This document shows positions 1-4,457 of a stretch of 7,751 bases of DNA, piece by piece. The translations under genes were made by a program, and so were the position numbers. The notes beneath the pieces are model-generated. The model was given only the letters and a program-made list of their open reading frames with translations, had not been told where the DNA came from and searched no databases. How positions within the stretch are numbered: position 1 is the stretch's first letter; each line of letters opens with the position of its first letter. The DNA is taken from NCBI GenBank assembly GCA_002335355.1, contig DCTD01000023.1, positions 12,901 to 20,651 on the forward strand, written 5' to 3'. The DNA is from Patescibacteria group bacterium UBA1449. Lineage in GTDB: Bacteria; Patescibacteriota; Microgenomatia; UBA1400; UBA1449.

Positions 1-2
1 CG

Positions 3-773
3 GTGGAGAACTCAACGACTCAAATAACCTTAACAGGGATAGTAACCGATAACAATGGCTGTACTGACATTACTACCGTCGTTGGCAACATGTACCGGTC
101 TGGAATAACGCTCGCTGGTTGTGATGCCAGTAGTGAGAGTGATCCTAATCACTGTTACCCACTTATTACCTGTAGTGCTAGCGGTAGTAATCCTTGTTCA
201 GGGGAAAATGATAGTAATGTTACCTATGCTTGTATGGCAGATGTATCCTATTTTGCTGATCCTACAGACAGTAGTTCACAGTTTCCGGATGACACTTGGT
301 TAGGGACAGTTCAGGCAACTGATAATAACGGTGCCAGTCATCGTTTTGAGATGGTTAGTGGTGTGGAAATGAATAGTTTAGTAGCTATGGATATTACCGC
401 AGCCATCGTCTATGGTAACTTGCCGGCAGGTCAGAAAAATGATCCACTCGATAAAATCACTACTATTGCTGCTACAGGTAATGTTGGATTGGATGAAGAA
501 CTCTCGGGTACCAATATGATCAGTGGCCCAAACAGTATTGCTGTTTCAAATCAGCGTTTTGCGTTAGCTGCCAACACAGCATATAGTACCGCTACGGCAC
601 TCTCCACCATACCTATAGAGGCAGAACTAAACTGTCCCAAAACTAAATCAGTGCTACAACCGGCAATGAAAAACACTTGGTGGGGTATTCTTATTCCTAT
701 TGGAACTAAGCCAGGAATCTACAGTGGAGCTAACACAGTTGTGGCAGTAAGAAGTGAAGCTAGTGACTGGTAA
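3..773 (+). CDS. Cys-rich secreted surface protein, 5' truncated by window edge
   Basis: Open from the left edge. The first in-frame codon is GTG, but the frame runs into the edge with no visible start signal, so the N-terminus and any signal peptide probably lie outside. The 256 visible residues are rich in Ser, Thr, Asn, Asp and Gly and poor in Lys and Arg, with no membrane helix, as expected for an exported beta-sandwich protein. Six of seven Cys lie between residues 20 and 77 (20, 40, 51, 57, 65, 77), with the last at 211, which suggests a disulfide-stabilised domain. TDNNG occurs at residues 15-19 and again at 106-110, each after a beta-strand-like stretch, so these may be two related Ig-like units or Asp/Asn calcium loops. 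The C-terminal segment (WWGILIPIGTKPGIYSG, about residues 226-242) resembles ends of surface proteins I recall from CPR genomes. It ends at TAA, 20 nt before a large hairpin, and has no visible cell-wall anchor. An exported structural or adhesive role is inference. Confidence 0.75.
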   Translation: MENSTTQITLTGIVTDNNGCTDITTVVGNMYRSGITLAGCDASSESDPNHCYPLITCSASGSNPCSGENDSNVTYACMADVSYFADPTDSSSQFPDDTWLGTVQATDNNGASHRFEMVSGVEMNSLVAMDITAAIVYGNLPAGQKNDPLDKITTIAATGNVGLDEELSGTNMISGPNSIAVSNQRFALAANTAYSTATALSTIPIEAELNCPKTKSVLQPAMKNTWWGILIPIGTKPGIYSGANTVVAVRSEASDW

Positions 774-793
774 ACTATTTTGTAAACGTATGT

Positions 794-838
794 GGGGAGG
801 GTCAGAATGGTGCATAATGCAAAATTCTGAACCTCCCC
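794..838. terminator. Long hairpin between convergent genes, possible bidirectional terminator
   Basis: Arms GGGGAGG (794-800) and CCTCCCC (832-838) pair perfectly. Inside them TCAGAAT (802-808) pairs with ATTCTGA (824-830), and TGCAT (811-815) with ATGCA (817-821). Only a G/A mismatch and a GG/AA step interrupt the stem. It lies between the plus-strand stop at 773 and the stop of the minus-strand 54-aa ORF at 866-868, where a shared terminator would sit. Neither side has a good T-tract, so factor-independent termination is uncertain; 3'-end protection is an alternative. Confidence 0.5.
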
Positions 839-865
839 GGTCCGACAACCAGTTTCTTTGATCCA

Positions 866-1030
866 TTACCTTGTTTTGTTTGCTATCCTTTCCTGAATGT
901 TCCAGAAGAAACACCAGACAAGGTATTCGCCAAGTGTGAGACAGAATCCGATGGTGTTCGTGATTAGTGCCAAAGAAAGCGAGAGAGTGGATGGATGTTT
1001 CTGACGGTAGGTTTGTAACTGTTGAGACAT
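866..1030 (-). CDS. Small single-span membrane protein, 54 aa, unknown function
   Basis: ATG at 1030-1028 (minus), TAA at 868-866, giving 54 residues. An SD-like GAAAGGAT sits 5 nt upstream of ATG, within good spacing. The first 13 residues are polar and basic (MSQQLQTYRQKHP). One hydrophobic stretch follows at about 15-43, containing Cys30, Cys40 and an aromatic cluster (YLVWCFFW), and the tail is basic (QERIANKTR). Length of the span and positive charges at both ends leave topology open. It starts 36 nt after the stop of the 36-aa membrane ORF and shares its predicted leader, so both are probably one transcript. The stop overlaps another ATG (TAATG), but that frame only runs antisense into the surface-protein gene and is not called. 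I recognise no family. Small membrane toxin, holin-like protein or regulatory micropeptide are all possible; the call rests on SD, hydrophobicity and operon layout. Confidence 0.55.
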   Translation of the reverse strand: MSQQLQTYRQKHPSTLSLSLALITNTIGFCLTLGEYLVWCFFWNIQERIANKTR

Positions 1031-1066
1031 GTCACTATCCTTTCTTTAACTATATCAGGTGTGGGG

Positions 1067-1177
1067 CTAATGATAACCTCGGCTAAAGTACTCAGCCATC
1101 GCTAAACAAGCCAGGAAAATAATCATGATAGTAAACAGGTAAAGAGATACTTTGATCAGTAAGTACGTTCTAGCCAT
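1067..1177 (-). CDS. Small hydrophobic membrane peptide, 36 aa, unknown function
   Basis: ATG at 1177-1175 (minus), TAG at 1069-1067. The purine-rich AAGGTGGGAGG lies just upstream: AAGGTGG has a 7-nt spacer to ATG, while GGGAGG is only 3 nt away. The protein begins MARTYLLIK, has a continuous hydrophobic segment at about residues 5-28 (LYLFTIMIIFLACLAMA near its centre) and ends with a short polar tail, EYFSRGYH. This is one membrane helix with almost nothing else, a size seen in type I toxins, small respiratory subunits and regulatory micropeptides, but no family motif is visible. It is the second ORF of a minus-strand set, after a 7-codon ORF and two alternative hairpins and before the 54-aa ORF. 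Expression is inferred from the ribosome-binding site and context only. Confidence 0.55.
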   Translation of the reverse strand: MARTYLLIKVSLYLFTIMIIFLACLAMAEYFSRGYH

Positions 1178-1197
1178 GATCCTCCCACCTTATGAGT

Positions 1198-1220
1198 CTT
1201 CTAGGAAACTAGAAGTTTCC
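1198..1220 (-). promoter_or_regulatory. Two overlapping, mutually exclusive hairpins
   Basis: On the minus strand GGAAACT and AGTTTCC form a 7-bp stem with a 3-nt loop (1220-1204). CTTCTAG and CTAGAAG form a 7-bp stem with a 4-nt loop (1215-1198). The two share bases and cannot coexist. They sit between the 7-codon ORF and the ribosome-binding site of the 36-aa ORF, the position of an attenuator. Neither hairpin directly covers that SD (about 1181-1191), so the mechanism is open. Confidence 0.4.
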
Positions 1221-1235
1221 ACTCTCCTGTTTGGT

Positions 1236-1259
1236 TTAGATCCAGTTTTCTACTGTCAT
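1236..1259 (-). CDS. Seven-residue leader ORF (MTVENWI)
   Basis: ATG at 1259-1257 (minus), TAA at 1238-1236. A perfect AGGAGG at 1272-1267 lies 7 nt upstream, the strongest ribosome-binding site in the window. The peptide MTVENWI is too short to be a folded protein, and its Trp codon is next-but-one before the stop. It is first in the predicted minus-strand transcript and is followed within 16 nt by two alternative hairpins, the layout of leader peptides that control downstream genes through ribosome position. It could also be a chance ATG behind a purine tract, or a ribosome loading site. Confidence 0.4.
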   Translation of the reverse strand: MTVENWI

Positions 1260-1303
1260 GCAGTAACCTCCTGTAGGTGTCGGGGTGTTAAAGGGCTATT
1301 TGG

Positions 1304-1337
1304 GTTCTCATTGCTGGTTATGCGATAACCGGAGAAC
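1304..1337. promoter_or_regulatory. Nested dyad in divergent promoter region (leader hairpin or operator)
   Basis: GGTTAT-GCG-ATAACC (1316-1330) is a perfect 6-bp dyad, enclosed by GTTCTC (1304-1309) and GAGAAC (1332-1337). In minus-strand RNA it would fold as a two-part hairpin about 30 nt after the predicted transcription start. As DNA it could be an operator between the micro-operon and the Lon-like gene. A further small dyad, CTCT-TTGT-AGAG, lies at about 1345-1356. No T-tract follows, so it is unlikely to be a terminator. Confidence 0.4.
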
Positions 1338-1367
1338 ACAAGTGCTCTTTGTAGAGTCAATACAGCA

Positions 1368-1374
1368 TATTATA
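1368..1374. promoter_or_regulatory. Overlapping divergent -10 elements
   Basis: The minus strand has a perfect TATAAT (1374-1369), placing a start near 1362 and a leader of about 100 nt before the 7-codon ORF. The plus strand reads TATTAT (1368-1373) or TATACG (1371-1376), about 70 nt before the Lon-like gene. The -35 regions are weak both ways: TTAGGA-like on minus, TTTGTA or TTGTAG-like on plus. This fits a bidirectional promoter with a shared AT core, with better support on the minus side. Confidence 0.4.
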
Positions 1375-1442
1375 CGAAATTAAAGCAAATAATCCTAAAA
1401 GCCTCTCTTGTTCTCACTAGTAACTCATGCCACAATAAACAT

Positions 1443-2501
1443 ATGGACCAGGTACAAGACTCCTATTCAGAACTGTTTGCTGAAGTTGATGCATTGCACC
1501 ATAAGGTAGAGCAGGTTGCCTTACCGCAGGAACTAAAAGAAAAAGTAGGAGTGATGTTGGAACGACTAAAGCGGATGGTCCGGTTTGGGGGGTATAACGA
1601 GGAATATGAAAAGCTCTCTCACTATATTGACTGGATTATGATGCTTCCCTGGCAGTATCAAACAGAAGATAACCTGGATCTTAACCGGGCAAAACAGATT
1701 ATGGACAGTCACCATTATGGTATGGTAGGGGTTAAACAGAAGATACTTGAATACCTAGCCGTTCTACGGCTAAACCGCGATAAAAACCGGGTTTCTCGAG
1801 CTCCGATTCTGCTTCTGGTTGGTCTGGTTGGAACTGGGAAAACCACCTTTGCCCAAGCTTTAGCCGAAGCTATGGGTAGAAAATATGTGCGTATACCGCT
1901 TGGTGGTATGGGTTCTGCGCTCGACTTGCGGGGTCAGTCACGGCTTCACCCTGATAATGAACCTGGAAAAATCATTAAAGCCCTACAACTAGCTCAAAGC
2001 CGCAACCCGGTTATCTTGCTGGATGAAATTGATAGAGTATCAGAACAGGCAAGAAGCGATATCATGGGGGTCTTAGTTGAAGTGCTTGATCCGGGGCAAA
2101 ACGAACGGTTTATTGATCACTACATTGATTATCCCTTTGACTTGTCAGACGTGTTATTTGTGGCTACCGCCAACAACACCAGAAACATTTCTACGGCAGT
2201 TTTAGACAGAATGGAGTTGGTTGAAATGCCATCCTATACTGATCAGGAAAAAATTGTTATTGGCAAACAGTATCTATTTCCTAAACTGCTTACTGAAGCA
2301 GGGCTCTCTGCTGACCAACTGGTGATTGCTGACTCCTTATGGCCTCAGATTGTCCGACCCCTTGGCTATGATTCAGGTATCCGGACACTAGAACGGACCA
2401 TACGGAGTATTATCCATAAAGTGGCTATTGCTGTGGTATCTGGCAGTGGAACACATTTTGCCATCGACGAAATGAATATTAAACAGTTTTTACCCGAATA
2501 A
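1443..2501 (+). CDS. Lon-type AAA+ ATPase lacking the protease domain
   Basis: The 352 residues match only the middle of Lon protease. Residues about 10-70 align with the helical linker before the ATPase (YIDWIMMLPW, then EDNLDL and HYGMVGVKQKILEYLAV to 107). The AAA+ module follows: Walker A GLVGTGKT (127-134), Walker B VILLDEID (190-197), a Lon-like VEVLDPGQN (212-220), sensor 1 ATANN (241-245), Arg finger in LDRME (R256) and sensor 2 GIRTLER (312-318). The protein stops where Lon's Ser-Lys protease domain would begin, at tandem TAA TAA. The 218 nt before the next gene are too short to encode that domain. Lon's N-terminal substrate domain is also missing. ATP-binding residues look intact, so an active ATPase is likely, perhaps a remodeller or partner of a separate protease. 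Pore loop 1 is unusual: Lon's TYIG is replaced by a HPDN stretch (residues 169-172). ATG follows no SD. It is divergent from the small membrane ORFs. Confidence 0.88.
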   Translation: MDQVQDSYSELFAEVDALHHKVEQVALPQELKEKVGVMLERLKRMVRFGGYNEEYEKLSHYIDWIMMLPWQYQTEDNLDLNRAKQIMDSHHYGMVGVKQKILEYLAVLRLNRDKNRVSRAPILLLVGLVGTGKTTFAQALAEAMGRKYVRIPLGGMGSALDLRGQSRLHPDNEPGKIIKALQLAQSRNPVILLDEIDRVSEQARSDIMGVLVEVLDPGQNERFIDHYIDYPFDLSDVLFVATANNTRNISTAVLDRMELVEMPSYTDQEKIVIGKQYLFPKLLTEAGLSADQLVIADSLWPQIVRPLGYDSGIRTLERTIRSIIHKVAIAVVSGSGTHFAIDEMNIKQFLPE

Positions 2502-2602
2502 TAAACCTCAGTTCTTTTTTCTTCTCGTGGTGTTCATCTTTTTATGATAAAGTAGGGCTAGACTACGTTGTGAGTCTGCGTTTTGATTATTAACATTTAC
2601 AA

Positions 2603-2709
2603 TGTCATACCAGGTGTGATGCGAAGCGTTTTGAGTCGAATAATGTCAAAGGGTGAAAATATCGCTCTTTGAGGTTTTTCGACTCCGCTTCGCTTCACTT
2701 ACGATGACA
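2603..2709. repeat. 107-nt imperfect inverted repeat, dispersed REP/MITE-like element
   Basis: The outer ends are TGTCAT (2603-2608) and ATGACA (2704-2709). GTGA-T-GCGAAGCG (2616-2628) pairs with CGCTTCGC-T-TCAC (2686-2698) with one mismatch. GAGTCGAA (2633-2640) pairs perfectly with TTCGACTC (2678-2685). CAAAGGGTG (2647-2655) pairs with CGCTCTTTG (2663-2671) through two G-U pairs around an AAAATAT loop. Read from the minus strand, the TGTCAT, GAAGCGAAGCG and GAGTCGAA blocks resemble a dispersed bacterial repeat I recall from memory (TGTCATCCTGAG, then GAAGCGGAGTCGAAGG). No ORF is inside. It lies in the RNase J leader, 10 nt from the start codon. Confidence 0.75.
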
Positions 2710-2719
2710 GAAATCATTT

Positions 2720-4375
2720 ATGATTCGAATTATTCCTTTAGGCGGTATCGGTCACGTGACCAACAACATGTTTGTCTATGAATACAGTAAAGGCGATAAA
2801 ACTGAACGGTTAATTGTTGACTGTGGTATTGGTTTTCCGGAAGAAGAAATGCTTGGTGCGGATTTGTTGGTTCCCGATGTTTCTTACTTAAAAGGCAAAG
2901 AGAATACGATTGTTGGAATTGTTTTAACCCATGGCCATGATGACCATATAGCCGCATTACCGTATGTACTTCCTCAGTTAGATGGACAATTTCCCATTTA
3001 TGCCTCAGCCTTGACTGCCGGTTTTACCCGGAACACCTTGGATGATTTTGGCATTAAAGCTCATATTGAAGACTTTACTGGTGGAGTATTGCAGTTAGGC
3101 AGTTTTTCCATTGATCCGGTGTTTATGACCCATTCAGTGCCTGATACCCGTCACTTGGTTATTTCAACTCCTGATGGAATGATCTACCACGGAAGTGACT
3201 TTAAGTTTGACTGGACACCGGTTGATGGTCACCGTCCGGATGTTCAAAAGATGGCCCACTATGGTCGCAAAGGGATTATGGCGGCTTTGGTTGACTGTTT
3301 GCGGGTGGAAAATGAGGGGTACTCTCTTTCAGAATCGAAGGTGGGAGAAAACTTAAGCCGGGAGATTAGGGATGTGACAGGTAAAGTGATTGTGACTATT
3401 ATGTCCTCTAATATCCATCGGATTCAGCAGGCCATTGATGCAGCAGTTGAAAGCGGTCGCAAAGTTGCTTTTATCGGTCGGTCAGTTGAAGAGAATGTCA
3501 AAACTGCTCAACAACTCAACTTTCTTAGTATTCCAGAAAACGTAGTAATCAAAAAGCGTAAAGCGAAAAACTATCCTGACAAAAACTTATGTTTAATTGT
3601 AGCTGGCAGTCAGGGACAGTCAGGTTCAACCTTAACCCGGATTGCTGATGATGAGCACCAATTGGTAAAAGTTAAACCTGGGGATCATGTGATCTTCTCT
3701 GCTGACCCGATTCCTGGCAATGAACGAAACGTCTATAGGCTTATCGATAATTTGGCCAAACTAGGTGCTACTGTCTCCTATCGGGAAGTTCAGGATGTTC
3801 TTCATGTTTCCGGTCATGCTTCAGCTGATGAGTTGCGTTTGCTTTTAACTATCCTTAAACCAACTACCGTTGTGCCAATCGGAGGGACGTTTAGGCATAT
3901 GAACCAATTTAAACTGTTGGCAACAAAGATGGGGTGGTCTGAGAGAAACGTTTTACTCTTAAACGATGGGGATATTGCGGCCATTGACCAAAACCGTGGC
4001 TGGGTGGATGATCACCTTAAACTCAAGACGATCATTGTTGATGGATTGGGAGTGGGCGATGTTGGTCCGCTGGTCTTAGCTGACCGAAGACGTATGTCAC
4101 TAAACGGGATGGTTGTTGTGGCTTTACCGGTTGATGCAGCCACCAACCAGATTAAAGGCCAGCCGGAAGTAGTGACTCGAGGATTTGTTTTTGCCCGGCA
4201 ATCTCAAGAATTACTGGATAAACTCAAGAACGAAGTAACAAAAATATTACCTGAGGGAATGTTGATAACTGATTGGCAAAAGCAACGGGAGGAAGTGGTC
4301 GAACAACTGGACCGGTTTGTCTTTTTAGAAACCCAGCGCGAACCTTTAATTCTGTTAACTTTAGTGAAATCCTAA
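2720..4375 (+). CDS. rnj: Ribonuclease J (beta-CASP metallo-beta-lactamase nuclease)
   Basis: The 551 residues are a normal length for RNase J, which degrades and processes mRNA and rRNA as endonuclease and 5'-3' exonuclease. The start MIRIIPLGGIG matches the family opening, supporting ATG at 2720 although no SD is present. The metallo-beta-lactamase half shows THGHDDH (70-76), the His of THSVPD (H138) and GSDFKFD (D160). The beta-CASP insert runs from about 200 to 365 with SSNIHRIQQAIDAA (229-242), GRSVEEN, GSQGQ (296-300) and the SGHAS motif (364-368). A C-terminal domain follows after about 445. Two variants stand out: DCLRVE (192-197) where many bacteria have DSTNAE, and PIGGTFRH (386-393) where the usual motif is PVHGEYRH, so the motif C His is Gly. 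I associate both with CPR-type RNase J. A long inverted repeat fills the leader; a TATGAT box at 2543-2548 is only a weak promoter candidate. Confidence 0.92.
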   Translation: MIRIIPLGGIGHVTNNMFVYEYSKGDKTERLIVDCGIGFPEEEMLGADLLVPDVSYLKGKENTIVGIVLTHGHDDHIAALPYVLPQLDGQFPIYASALTAGFTRNTLDDFGIKAHIEDFTGGVLQLGSFSIDPVFMTHSVPDTRHLVISTPDGMIYHGSDFKFDWTPVDGHRPDVQKMAHYGRKGIMAALVDCLRVENEGYSLSESKVGENLSREIRDVTGKVIVTIMSSNIHRIQQAIDAAVESGRKVAFIGRSVEENVKTAQQLNFLSIPENVVIKKRKAKNYPDKNLCLIVAGSQGQSGSTLTRIADDEHQLVKVKPGDHVIFSADPIPGNERNVYRLIDNLAKLGATVSYREVQDVLHVSGHASADELRLLLTILKPTTVVPIGGTFRHMNQFKLLATKMGWSERNVLLLNDGDIAAIDQNRGWVDDHLKLKTIIVDGLGVGDVGPLVLADRRRMSLNGMVVVALPVDAATNQIKGQPEVVTRGFVFARQSQELLDKLKNEVTKILPEGMLITDWQKQREEVVEQLDRFVFLETQREPLILLTLVKS

Positions 4376-4390
4376 AGAGCCAAGGATTTC
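4366..4390 (+). terminator. Hairpin at the end of RNase J, weak terminator candidate
   Basis: GAAATCCT (4366-4373) and AGGATTTC (4383-4390) pair perfectly over 8 bp with a 9-nt loop. The left arm includes the first base of the TAA stop. No T-run follows, so it may stabilise the mRNA 3' end instead of terminating. The next gene has its own promoter candidate 40 nt on. Confidence 0.35.
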
Positions 4391-4431
4391 TAGGTTAAGG
4401 ATGCGATACAAATATTATAGGTTTATGAATA

Positions 4432-4440
4432 TGGTACAAT
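4432..4440 (+). promoter_or_regulatory. Extended -10 promoter for ftsK
   Basis: TGGTACAAT is an extended -10 element (TGn plus TACAAT). The -35 region is poor (AT-rich, about 4412-4418), as is common with extended -10 promoters. Transcription would begin near 4447, giving only about 11 nt of leader before ATG at 4458. That fits the missing SD and suggests nearly leaderless translation. Confidence 0.5.
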
Positions 4441-4457
4441 AAGTACGTAATCTGCCT

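Noticed and set aside
794..801. GGGGAGGG matches the E. coli FtsK polar signal GGGNAGGG
   Set aside because: About one match is expected by chance in a window this size on two strands, and the signal used by this FtsK is unknown.
794..831. Plus-strand GGGGAGGG followed by ATG and a 7-codon ORF (MVHNAKF)
   Set aside because: The SD and ATG are arms and loop of the 45-nt hairpin, after a finished gene, with nothing downstream on the plus strand to control.
654..866. Minus-strand frame starting at ATG 866-864, overlapping the 54-aa ORF stop as TAATG
   Set aside because: The overlap looks like translational coupling, but the frame runs through the convergent hairpin and antisense into the surface-protein gene, and the product has no hydrophobic span or motif. 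Treated as a shadow.
1204..1228. GTG after AGGAGA on the minus strand opening a 10-codon ORF
   Set aside because: The SD-like tract directly abuts the GTG with no spacer, and the frame ends before the 36-aa ORF.
2502..2602. T-run (2515-2520) and weak boxes after the Lon-like gene
   Set aside because: No hairpin precedes the T-run, and the TTGTGA-N17-TAACAT pair matches consensus only partly, so no terminator or firm promoter is called.
2603..2709. CRISPR repeat or rho-independent terminator
   Set aside because: There is a single foldback unit with no spacer-repeat periodicity, and no T-tract follows the stem.
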